From Oscillospiraceae bacterium (GTDB lineage: Bacteria > Bacillota > Clostridia > Oscillospirales > Oscillospiraceae): a stretch of DNA of 9,658 nt. The translations under genes and the position numbers were made by a program. The notes under the pieces were generated by a model. It made no database searches. It saw only the letters and a list, made by a program, of their open reading frames with translations, and had not been told where the DNA came from. This document shows positions 1 through 6,022 of the stretch, one piece after another. The DNA lies in NCBI GenBank assembly GCA_017400415.1, contig JAFPTE010000023.1, forward strand, positions 1 through 9,658, written 5' to 3'. The stretch's first letter is position 1. Every line of letters starts with the position of its first letter.

Positions 1-1095
1 GACCCTGCAGGCGTAACCGCCGTCCCCGGAGACCGGGTGGTGGTTGAGACCGCCAAGGGGCCGGAGTATGCCGAGTGCGTGGCCGGGAACCGGCAGATTG
101 AGGATAATCTGGTCCGCCAGCCGCTGCGGCCGGTGCTGCGCCTGGCTACGGCGGAGGATGACCGCCGGGCCCAGGAGAACCGCCGCCGGGAACAGGAGGC
201 CATGGTCATCTGCAAGGAGAAAATCAAGGCCCACGGCCTGGATATGAAGCTTGTGGATGTGGAGTACAACTTTGAGGGCAGCAAGATCCTCTTCTTCTTC
301 ACCTCCGACGGCAGGGTGGACTTCCGTGAGCTGGTGAAGGACCTGGCCGGCACCTTCCGCATGCGCATCGAGCTGCGGCAGATCGGCGTCCGTGACGAGG
401 CCCGCATGCTGGGCGGCATCGGCATCTGCGGCCGCACCTACTGCTGCGCCCAGTTCCTGGATGACTTCCAGCCCGTCTCTATCAAGATGGCGAAAAACCA
501 GGGCTTCTCCCTGAACCCCACCAAGATTTCCGGCGCCTGCGGCAGGCTCATGTGCTGCCTCAAGTACGAGGAGGAGGTCTATGAGGAGCTGGTGCAGCTG
601 GTGCCGAAGCTGGATTCCTTCGTGGAGACCCCCGCTGGGGTCGGCACCGTGGTGGACGTTAATCTGCTCAAGAGCACCGTCCGGGTGCGGCTGGAGGAGG
701 GGGGAGACACCTCCCTGAAGACCTTTGCCGCATCGGAGATAAACGTTCTTGGCGGCAAGGCAAAGCGGGCGGAGTATCTGGCCGCCAAGACTGAGGAAAA
801 GCCCCAGGAGAAGGCCCCCCTCAGAATCCGCAAGGGCAGCGAGGTCACCGGAAATCAGCCTGTCACAAGGCTTCCCTCCACCCATGTGAAGGAGGAGAAG
901 GCCCCGGAGGTCAAGCCCGCCCGGGAGAGCCGGGAAAACCGGGAGACCAGGGCCCAGGCTGAGGCCAGGCAGAATCAGGAGGTCCTGGAGGCCACGGTGC
1001 ACACCGAAAAGCGCCGCCACGAGAACCGCCAGAAGCGCACCTTCCACAAGGGAAGACGGCCCCACCGCCGTGATTCGGGGGATAATGCAGAATAA
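1..1095 (+). CDS. ricT: PSP1-domain regulatory Fe-S protein RicT (YaaT), 5' truncated
   Basis: The reading frame is open from base 1, so the start lies before the window; 364 residues are visible. The first residues (DPAGVTAVPGDRVVVETAKG) match the start of the PSP1 fold, which argues against the in-frame GTG at 37 being the true start. Two cysteine clusters typical of the family are visible: CGRTYCC (C143, C148, C149) and CGRLMCC (C180, C185, C186). In Bacillus, RicT forms a complex with RicA and RicF that carries [4Fe-4S] clusters and supports RNase Y-dependent mRNA maturation, sporulation and competence; that role is taken from the family. After about residue 255 comes a charged, low-complexity tail ending in an Arg/Lys/His-rich segment, longer than I would expect for Bacillus RicT. 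A strong terminator follows directly, so this is the last gene of its operon. holB often precedes ricT in Firmicutes, but that DNA is outside the window. Confidence 0.93.
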   Translation, partial: DPAGVTAVPGDRVVVETAKGPEYAECVAGNRQIEDNLVRQPLRPVLRLATAEDDRRAQENRRREQEAMVICKEKIKAHGLDMKLVDVEYNFEGSKILFFFTSDGRVDFRELVKDLAGTFRMRIELRQIGVRDEARMLGGIGICGRTYCCAQFLDDFQPVSIKMAKNQGFSLNPTKISGACGRLMCCLKYEEEVYEELVQLVPKLDSFVETPAGVGTVVDVNLLKSTVRVRLEEGGDTSLKTFAASEINVLGGKAKRAEYLAAKTEEKPQEKAPLRIRKGSEVTGNQPVTRLPSTHVKEEKAPEVKPARESRENRETRAQAEARQNQEVLEATVHTEKRRHENRQKRTFHKGRRPHRRDSGDNAE

Positions 1096-1100
1096 AAAGA

Positions 1101-1133
1101 CGCCGCACCGGTTTTTCCGGTGCGGCGGTTTTT
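1101..1133. terminator. Bidirectional rho-independent terminator between ricT and csp
   Basis: A perfect 11-bp GC-rich stem (1101-1111 with 1117-1127) encloses a TTTTT loop. On the plus strand it is followed by a T run (1129-1133) and ends ricT six bases after its stop codon. On the minus strand the A-rich bases at 1091-1099 become a T-rich tail, so it should also end the csp transcript about 50 nt after that stop codon. The two genes converge on it. Confidence 0.92.
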
Positions 1134-1177
1134 GTCCGGTAAGGCTTGCGTCTTGCCGGCACTGAAAAACAGTTCAA

Positions 1178-1399
1178 TTACTCAGCCTTGACAGGAACGA
1201 CGTTCACAGCACGCTCCTTGGAGCTGTCACGGGGATCGGGCTCGGTCTCATAAGTAACCTTCTGACCCTCGGCCAGAGTCTTATAGCCGTCCATCTGGAT
1301 GGCGGAGAAGTGGACGAAGACATCGCCGCTTCCGTCGTCATTAGAGATGAAGCCGTAGCCCTTCTCCTGGTTGAACCATTTTACAGTACCGTTGTTCAT
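1178..1399 (-). CDS. Cold-shock protein, CspA/CspB family
   Basis: A complete 73-residue protein and a full single cold-shock (OB-fold) domain. It starts MNNGTVKWFNQEKGYGFI and contains the RNP1 motif KGYGFI (residues 13-18) and the RNP2 motif VFVHF (27-31), whose aromatic residues stack on single-stranded RNA or DNA. The family acts in the cytoplasm as an RNA chaperone and transcription antiterminator, at low temperature or as an abundant growth-phase protein. The ATG start is supported by AGGAGGT (1408-1414) nine bases upstream. It is a single-gene unit with its own promoter, a leader of about 118 nt and a shared terminator. Csp paralogues are common, so I do not assign a letter. Confidence 0.97.
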   Translation of the reverse strand: MNNGTVKWFNQEKGYGFISNDDGSGDVFVHFSAIQMDGYKTLAEGQKVTYETEPDPRDSSKERAVNVVPVKAE

Positions 1400-1450
1400 T
1401 TTATTATACCTCCTAAGGGTTTATATACCAAAATAAAACCGCCGAACCGT

Positions 1451-1475
1451 GTATCGTCGACGTGGACGCATATAC
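1451..1475 (-). promoter_or_regulatory. Hairpin in the csp 5' leader
   Basis: Within the predicted csp leader, 1451-1458 pairs with 1465-1468 plus 1472-1475. This gives an 8-bp stem with a 6-nt loop (1459-1464) and a 3-nt bulge (1469-1471). Long structured leaders of csp mRNAs can tune stability or translation with temperature. That this hairpin does so is an inference from its position only; I recognise no cold-box sequence. Confidence 0.4.
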
Positions 1476-1523
1476 GCCGGCCAGCGATGAAAAGTTCTTC
1501 TGTTCTATTTAGGCACGGCATTG

Positions 1524-1552
1524 ATTATATAATCATTTTTCCAAAATGTCAA
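1524..1552 (-). promoter_or_regulatory. Consensus sigma-A promoter of csp
   Basis: On the minus strand a perfect -35 TTGACA (1547-1552) and a perfect -10 TATAAT (1524-1529) are separated by exactly 17 bp. Transcription should start near 1517, leaving an untranslated leader of about 118 nt before the csp ATG. A perfect promoter plus a long leader is typical of highly expressed cold-shock genes. Confidence 0.93.
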
Positions 1553-1636
1553 CAATAAAATCACAATTTTTATCTATTTTGCATTATAGATTTGAGAAAA
1601 AAAGCCGGAAAACAGGCAAAATCTTTTTTTTAACCG

Positions 1637-1665
1637 TTGAGAATCAGAGACGGGTATGTTAAAAT
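1637..1665 (+). promoter_or_regulatory. Sigma-A promoter of the acyltransferase gene
   Basis: -35 TTGAGA (1637-1642, five of six consensus bases), a 17-bp spacer, an extended -10 TG (1657-1658) and TAAAAT (1660-1665). The start of transcription should be near 1672. This promoter occupies the TTG codon at 1637 that would give the longest open frame, so that codon is an unlikely translation start. The csp promoter lies about 85 bp away on the other strand, making this a divergent promoter region. Confidence 0.78.
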
Positions 1666-1714
1666 AAACAAAAATCGACGCATTTGTTCAGTGAAATGCT
1701 GGGAGAGAGAAAAG

Positions 1715-2497
1715 CTGAAAAGAGTAATATATTATTCTGACGAGCAACTTGATGATTTTGCAGGCACGAATATTGCCCAAAAAAATGTGGGCAAGGGTTT
1801 TCCCTTTTTAAGGGAGGGGCTCCTGTGGCGGATACTGTCTTTTTTCGCATATTACATAGTGGCCATGCCCCTGGCCTTCATAATAACGAAGGTCTGGCTG
1901 GGACTGAGGCTTGAAAATCTGCGCTCCCTCCGGGGGATAAGGGGCGGCTTTTTCCTGTACGGCAACCACACCCGGGACCTGGACGCTCTGATCCCGGCCC
2001 TGTGCGCCTTCCCCAGGCGGGCCTATGTGGTGGCAAACCCCGACGCCGTATCGATTCCCGGGCTCAGGAACATAGTGCTCCTTTTAGGCTGTATCCCCAT
2101 TCCCAACGACCGGGAGGCCATGCCGGAATTTATGGAGGCAGTCCGCCGCCGGGGCCAGGAGGGGGGCTGCATTGCCATCTTTCCGGAGGCCCACGTCTGG
2201 CCCTTCTACACCGGAATACGGCGCTTCGGCCCCGTGTCCTTTCATTATCCCGCCCGGGAGGGCCTGCCCGCCGTGGCCATGTGCACCAGGTACCGGCGCC
2301 GGCTCTTCGGCCTTCTGCCCCCGGCCATGACCGTGACCTTCTCGGAGCCCATGGAGCCGGATATGTCCCTGCCGCTGCCCAAGCGGAAGGAGGAGCTCCG
2401 GGACCGGGTCTATTCCTTCATGTGCCGGAAATCCTCAGAGCCCGGCAACGAAGAATGGATAAAATACGTTTACAAAGACCCCGAAGAGGTGTTATAA
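1715..2497 (+). CDS. PlsC-like 1-acyl-glycerol-3-phosphate acyltransferase family protein
   Basis: Contains the acyltransferase catalytic motif NHTRDLD (residues 84-90; H85 and D90 form the HX4D pair) and FPEAH (156-160), the equivalent of the FPEG phosphate-binding block. A hydrophobic segment at about 40-62 precedes the catalytic block and suggests association with the membrane. The family transfers acyl chains to lysophosphatidate or related acceptors in phospholipid synthesis; the exact acceptor is not shown. The start is uncertain. TTG 1637 sits in the promoter, and GTG 1691 has no ribosome binding site. CTG 1715 lies nine bases after GGGAG (1701-1705) and gives a protein of 260 residues beginning with KRVIYYSDE, where I believe related clostridial proteins begin. 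The stop codon overlaps the -10 of the rpiB promoter. Confidence 0.85.
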   Translation: MKRVIYYSDEQLDDFAGTNIAQKNVGKGFPFLREGLLWRILSFFAYYIVAMPLAFIITKVWLGLRLENLRSLRGIRGGFFLYGNHTRDLDALIPALCAFPRRAYVVANPDAVSIPGLRNIVLLLGCIPIPNDREAMPEFMEAVRRRGQEGGCIAIFPEAHVWPFYTGIRRFGPVSFHYPAREGLPAVAMCTRYRRRLFGLLPPAMTVTFSEPMEPDMSLPLPKRKEELRDRVYSFMCRKSSEPGNEEWIKYVYKDPEEVL

Positions 2498-2498
2498 T
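2469..2498 (+). promoter_or_regulatory. Sigma-A promoter of rpiB, inside the end of the acyltransferase gene
   Basis: -35 TTTACA (2469-2474, five of six consensus bases), an 18-bp spacer and a perfect -10 TATAAT (2493-2498). The -10 contains the TAA stop codon of the upstream gene. Transcription should start near 2505, giving a leader of about 27 nt that carries the rpiB ribosome binding site. rpiB could therefore be expressed both from here and by readthrough from the acyltransferase gene. Confidence 0.7.
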
Positions 2499-2531
2499 AT
2501 AAAGAGAAAAGGCCGAAGGGGGATTCGGACA

Positions 2532-2978
2532 ATGAAAATAGCTGTTGCAGCCGATCACGGCGGTTTTGATCTTAAGGAGATTATTAAAAGGCACCTGGAG
2601 AACAGGGGCGTGGAGATTCTGGACCTGGGCACCTACTCCCACGAGTCCGTCCATTATCCGGTTTTCGGCGCCCGCTGTGCCCATGCGGTGGCGGACGGGG
2701 AGTGCGACTTCGGCATTGTGGTGTGCACCACCGGCATCGGCATCTCCATCACCGCCAACAAGATTCCCGGCATACGGTGCGCCCTGTGCAGCGACGTTCT
2801 GTCTGCGGAGCTGACGAGACGCCACAATAACGCCAATATGCTGGCTCTGGGCGGCGCCATAGTGGGTCCGGGCCTGGCCCTCAGGATTGTGGACGCCTTC
2901 CTCTCCGCCTCCTTCGAGGGGGGGCGCCACCAGATCCGGGTGGATATGATAAGGGACGCCGAGGAGGGTCGGCTGTGA
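2532..2978 (+). CDS. rpiB: Ribose-5-phosphate isomerase B (RpiB/LacA/LacB family)
   Basis: A complete 148-residue protein, the normal length for RpiB. It interconverts ribose 5-phosphate and ribulose 5-phosphate in the cytoplasm as part of the non-oxidative pentose phosphate pathway. Visible family residues are the phosphate/sugar-binding pair D8-H9 (AADHGG), the catalytic cysteine C65 in VCTTGIGI, and H98 followed by N99-N100 in RRHNNAN, the ring-opening region. The ATG start follows a GGGGGA ribosome binding site (2517-2522) at good spacing. The 3' end overlaps the next gene by four bases (GTGA), indicating translational coupling. Some relatives act on allose 6-phosphate or galactose 6-phosphate; with no sugar-uptake genes nearby, the pentose phosphate role is the simplest reading. 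Confidence 0.95.
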   Translation: MKIAVAADHGGFDLKEIIKRHLENRGVEILDLGTYSHESVHYPVFGARCAHAVADGECDFGIVVCTTGIGISITANKIPGIRCALCSDVLSAELTRRHNNANMLALGGAIVGPGLALRIVDAFLSASFEGGRHQIRVDMIRDAEEGRL

Positions 2979-3190
2979 CTGACGACAGGCGCCGTGACAG
3001 GCGCATATACCGCACCGGGCACCCCTGGCGCACGGCACTTATTGTGCTGGCCGTCCTGGTCGTGGCTGCGGTGCTGATATTCTGGGGCATCGTGGCCTCC
3101 TTCCGGAAGTACATCGTCTACACCGATGACGGGGTGAAGCTGGAGGTGCCCTGGCTCCAGCGGGAGACGGAAACCGTGATTGAAGAGTAA
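2975..3190 (+). CDS. Small single-pass membrane protein of unknown function
   Basis: A 71-residue protein whose GTG start overlaps the rpiB stop codon (GTGA) and is preceded by GAGGAGGG (2961-2968). Residues 1-20 are strongly basic, residues about 21-42 form one hydrophobic helix, and the remaining 29 residues form a short hydrophilic tail. The positive-inside rule puts the N-terminus in the cytoplasm and the tail outside. The tail begins YIVYTDDGVKLEVPW. To my recollection this resembles the segment just after the membrane anchor in some larger clostridial putative glycoside hydrolases; that is unverified and could mean a shared anchor module or a shortened relative. It ends cleanly at a terminator. 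I do not recognise a function; coupling to rpiB may only reflect shared expression. Confidence 0.78.
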   Translation: MTDDRRRDRRIYRTGHPWRTALIVLAVLVVAAVLIFWGIVASFRKYIVYTDDGVKLEVPWLQRETETVIEE

Positions 3191-3219
3191 AAAGGACTGA
3201 GCAGCCTCAGTCCTTTTTT
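3191..3219. terminator. Bidirectional terminator between the small membrane protein and glycosyltransferase genes
   Basis: A perfect 11-bp stem (3191-3201 with 3206-3216) with a CAGC loop. A T run (3214-3219) follows on the plus strand, starting right after the TAA stop at 3190. On the minus strand an equivalent T-rich tail follows. The TGA stop of the minus-strand glycosyltransferase (3207-3209) lies inside the stem, so its terminator begins within its coding region. Confidence 0.9.
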
Positions 3220-4346
3220 ATTATGCGCTCATATTCACTTATGAGGGCTGTGACGCTCTTTTCCACGTAGTACTGCCCGTCCATGCCCCGGTAGCGCAGG
3301 GCCTCGCCTTTCCGCCGCTCGTCGTCGGCAAGCCACCAGTCGATGCGGCCGGCCAGGGCCCTTTCGTCCCCGGCAGGGAAGATGCTCTCCGGAGAGAGGG
3401 CAAACTGGGAGGTGGAGGTTTTGTCCCCCTCCGCAATGATGGGCACAAGGCCCGTCCGGGCGGCGTCCATGCAGCCCATGCCCTCCACCTCGACGGTGGC
3501 GCAGTGGACGTACAGGTCGGAATTGACGGCAAGCTTCGTAAGCTCGGCGCCGTCATAGAAGCCGAAGACGGGAGCGTATCTGAGAACGCCCTCCGCCGTA
3601 AGCTCTGCGGCCAGTGCCTTTATCTGCTTTTCCCTGGGCCCCCGTCCGGCGAAGACCAGGCGGATTCTTCCGGCGTATCGGCTGTGCCTCATTGCCCGCA
3701 GCAGGGTTTCCTGATCCTTCTCCCGGCTGAGCCGCCCCACGCAGAGTATTGTATAGGTGCCGTCCCCGGGCTTATCCGCCGCCGGCAGCTCCGCCAGAGG
3801 GGAGATGCCGTTGGAGATGACCGGCAGCCGGGCCCTGAAGTGCCAGCGCTCCAGGCGCTTTTTCACCTTTTCCGTAGGGCACTGGACCGCCTGGCACCGG
3901 TCGAAGACCAGATTCCGCCAGAAGAGCATGCAGGTGTCGTTGAAAAAGCGGCTCCGTTCCAGGCGGACGGAGGCGAAGAGATTCTCCGGGTGCAGATGGT
4001 AGGTGGCGAAAAGGGGTACTCCAAGCTTTCCCGCCAGACCGGCGGCCCTCATCTGGAGCCAGAAGGGCTCCTCCAGGTGCACGATATCCGCCCACCGGAT
4101 GGCCTCCGCAAGGACCTTTTTATCCGCAGCGGCGAAGGAATAGCCCTGGGAGCGGACAAGGCCGCCGAAAACCGGAAGCTCAAAATCCCTTAGGGGATAA
4201 TCCGCTCTTTCTCCGCCCTCGCCGCCGCCGCTGCAGATCCGGACCTGGTGGCCCCGGGCCTTCAGAAGCTCCGCAGTTCTGCGCACGGAGGCGGAAAGGC
4301 CGTTGCCACGGGCAAAGACATTGTTTACTATAAAAAGAATCTTCAT
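3207..4346 (-). CDS. Glycosyltransferase family 4 (GT-B fold)
   Basis: A 379-residue protein beginning MKILFIVNN, the first beta strand of the N-terminal Rossmann domain. The C-terminal nucleotide-sugar-binding half shows CVGRLSREKDQETLL (202-216) and VFAGRGP (231-237). The usual EX7E motif appears as E286 to D294 in EVEGMGCMD, with Asp as the second acid. These features mark a retaining GT4 enzyme that moves a sugar from an activated donor to a lipid, glycan or other acceptor. There is no signal peptide, so it should act on the cytoplasmic side. The ATG at 4346 is chosen because GGAG (4353-4356) lies six bases upstream; the longer in-frame TTG at 4373 lies at the predicted transcription start. 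Sugar and acceptor cannot be told. No other cell-envelope gene cluster surrounds it. Confidence 0.9.
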   Translation of the reverse strand: MKILFIVNNVFARGNGLSASVRRTAELLKARGHQVRICSGGGEGGERADYPLRDFELPVFGGLVRSQGYSFAAADKKVLAEAIRWADIVHLEEPFWLQMRAAGLAGKLGVPLFATYHLHPENLFASVRLERSRFFNDTCMLFWRNLVFDRCQAVQCPTEKVKKRLERWHFRARLPVISNGISPLAELPAADKPGDGTYTILCVGRLSREKDQETLLRAMRHSRYAGRIRLVFAGRGPREKQIKALAAELTAEGVLRYAPVFGFYDGAELTKLAVNSDLYVHCATVEVEGMGCMDAARTGLVPIIAEGDKTSTSQFALSPESIFPAGDERALAGRIDWWLADDERRKGEALRYRGMDGQYYVEKSVTALISEYERIIKKD

Positions 4347-4376
4347 GGGTGTCTCCGGGTATGAATTCAACAATTT

Positions 4377-4405
4377 ATTATATCATAACCGGAAAAGCCT
4401 GACAA
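4377..4405 (-). promoter_or_regulatory. Sigma-A promoter of the glycosyltransferase gene
   Basis: On the minus strand, -35 TTGTCA (4400-4405, five of six consensus bases), a 17-bp spacer and a perfect -10 TATAAT (4377-4382). Transcription should start near 4370, giving a leader of about 24 nt before the ATG at 4346. Readthrough from rsmI, which ends at 4432 with no clear terminator, may add to expression. Confidence 0.8.
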
Positions 4406-4431
4406 TTATGCAATTTTGCCGGATTGTCTGA

Positions 4432-5268
4432 TTACTCCTCCATATCCAGGGCGGCGGAGTAAAGGGCGCTCTTGCCGTAGCCGGTACGGGCGGCAACGGC
4501 TTTGGCGGCGGCTTTAAGACTCTCGCCCTCGGCCTTCAGGCTGAGCACCTGCCGGGCGGCCTCCTCCAGGGTAAGCTGGGCCTGGGGACGCTCCGGAGCG
4601 CCGGCTATGACCAGCACGAACTCGCCCTTGGGCTCCGTCTGGGAGTATTTCTCCACGGCCTGGGACAGGGTGGTGGGCACGGCCTCCTCGTGAAGCTTGG
4701 TGAGCTCCCGGCAGATGGTCAGGCTCCTGTCGCCGCCCAGAGCCTCGCACAGGTCGGCCAGAGTGCGCTGGAGCTTGTGAGGGGCCTCATATACGATAAC
4801 GGTCCGCTTCTCGGCGGCAATCTCCTCCAGTCTGCGGCGCCGGACCCCGGGCTGCACCGGCAGAAAGCCCTCAAAAACAAAGCGGGTGGTGTCCCGGCCG
4901 GACAGAGCCAGGGCGGTAATGACGGCGCTGGGTCCGGGAACGGCGGTGACAGCCACGTCATTTTCATAGCATAGCCGCACCAGGTCCTCACCGGGGTCCG
5001 AGATGGCGGGCATACCGGCGTCCGTCACCAGGCAGCAGGTCTCGCCTGCCAGGAGCCGCTCCAGAATGCGTCTGCCGCTCTCGGCCTTGTTGTGCTCATG
5101 GTAGCTCACCATGGGCTTTTTTATTTCGTACCGGCTCAGGAGCTTCAGGGTGACCCTGGTGTCCTCAGCGGCAATAAAGTCGCAGTCCTTCAGGGCCTCC
5201 ACCCCACGGGGGGAGAAGTCCCCCAGGTTTCCGATGGGAGTGCCCACAAGGCAGAGCGTTCCGGACAT
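4432..5268 (-). CDS. rsmI: 16S rRNA (cytidine-1402-2'-O)-methyltransferase RsmI
   Basis: A 278-residue protein, the normal length. It belongs to the tetrapyrrole-methylase-like SAM fold and, in the family, 2'-O-methylates C1402 in the ribosomal P site of 16S rRNA. Diagnostic segments are VGTPIGNLGD (8-17), AEDTR (34-38), SYHEHN (55-60), TDAGMPAISDPG (82-93), VPGPSA (110-115) and EAPHKL (161-166). The ATG at 5268 is chosen over the TTG at 5283 because GGAGG, which lies in the last codons of the upstream gene, is eight bases before it. Only one base separates it from the trmN6 stop codon, so the two are probably translated together. In Bacillus the same pair (yabB, yabC) flanks the small gene yazA, which is absent here. 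Confidence 0.96.
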   Translation of the reverse strand: MSGTLCLVGTPIGNLGDFSPRGVEALKDCDFIAAEDTRVTLKLLSRYEIKKPMVSYHEHNKAESGRRILERLLAGETCCLVTDAGMPAISDPGEDLVRLCYENDVAVTAVPGPSAVITALALSGRDTTRFVFEGFLPVQPGVRRRRLEEIAAEKRTVIVYEAPHKLQRTLADLCEALGGDRSLTICRELTKLHEEAVPTTLSQAVEKYSQTEPKGEFVLVIAGAPERPQAQLTLEEAARQVLSLKAEGESLKAAAKAVAARTGYGKSALYSAALDMEE

Positions 5269-5269
5269 A

Positions 5270-5971
5270 TCATTCGCCTCCAAGATGGTAGATTCTCTTT
5301 GCCTCTTCGCTGTCCCGGCCGTCCTCGTCCCGGAGAATAAGGGTGGGGTCCATGACGAGGCCCACGCCGCCGCCCTTTCTGGCCTCCGTCAGAAAGAGGG
5401 AAGGGGCCCTGTCGGGGCTGTGGGTCACAAAGCGCAGGCGCTTGGGCTCCAGGCCGCAGACCCGCATGAGGCCTATGGCCTCCGCCATGCGCCGCACCGG
5501 GTACACGGCAAAAAAGGCTCCGCCCTGGCCCATGAGCCTTCCGGCCGCCCGGACACAGTCGCCCAGGGAGCAGGTCCCCTCACCTCTGGCCAGGGAGCGC
5601 ACAGGGTCGTCGGCTTTGCCGCCGGTCTCCTCAAAGTAGGGGGGATTGGCAAAGACAAAGTCAAAGCGCCCCACCTCCGCCTCCCGCAGCTGACGCACGT
5701 CCCGGCACAGCACCTGGGCCTCAAGGCCGTTGGCGGCCAGGTTTTTCTCTGCCAGGTCGCAGGCGGGCTTGTGGATATCCGCCAGCACAAGGGAAAGGGC
5801 AGGGGAGCGGTTCAGAAGCAGCAGGGACACAAGGCCGCTGCCGCTGCACAGCTCAAGGCCCCGGCCCCTGGGTCGGATAAAGTCCGCCAGCAGCACCGAG
5901 TCCGTTGTAACGGGAAAGGCCTTGCCGGCGTCAAAGACCGGGCCGCCCTTCCAAAGCTCCGTAAATGCCAT
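5270..5971 (-). CDS. trmN6: tRNA1(Val) (adenine-37-N6)-methyltransferase TrmN6-like (YfiC/YabB)
   Basis: A 233-residue class I SAM-dependent methyltransferase. The SAM-binding motif I is LELCSGSGL (39-47). The catalytic motif is NPPY (109-112), which marks methylation of an exocyclic amino group of a base. The opening FPVTTDSVLLADF (19-31) is the conserved pre-motif of the YfiC/TrmN6 group, which methylates N6 of A37 in tRNA1(Val) in E. coli; the exact tRNA target in Firmicutes is less settled. The ATG at 5971 is preceded by GGAGGGAG (5975-5982). The open frame continues to 6319, but it crosses an AT-rich promoter-like stretch and the repeat cluster, so the longer form is not credible. It heads a probable operon with rsmI. 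Confidence 0.93.
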   Translation of the reverse strand: MAFTELWKGGPVFDAGKAFPVTTDSVLLADFIRPRGRGLELCSGSGLVSLLLLNRSPALSLVLADIHKPACDLAEKNLAANGLEAQVLCRDVRQLREAEVGRFDFVFANPPYFEETGGKADDPVRSLARGEGTCSLGDCVRAAGRLMGQGGAFFAVYPVRRMAEAIGLMRVCGLEPKRLRFVTHSPDRAPSLFLTEARKGGGVGLVMDPTLILRDEDGRDSEEAKRIYHLGGE

Positions 5972-5993
5972 ACTCTCCCTCCGTTCCTGCAAC

Positions 5994-6022
5994 ATTATAA
6001 TATAAAAACCCCAAAAGGTACA
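5994..6022 (-). promoter_or_regulatory. Possible promoter of the trmN6-rsmI operon
   Basis: A perfect -10 TATAAT (5994-5999, minus strand) sits just before the trmN6 ribosome binding site in an AT-rich stretch. The best -35 at 17 bp is TGTACC (6017-6022), only three of six consensus bases. The -10 also lies only 12 bases before the Shine-Dalgarno sequence, leaving a very short leader. Confidence 0.4.

Noticed and set aside
2418..3114. Minus-strand open frames opposite rpiB (206, 122 and 77 residues).
   Set aside because: They are shadows of rpiB and the adjoining small membrane protein gene, both supported by motifs or coupling.
4401..4428. Dyad GACAAT...ATTGTC after rsmI as a terminator.
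   Set aside because: The stem is only six AT-rich pairs with a weak inner pairing and no T run on the minus strand; it also overlaps the glycosyltransferase -35 box.
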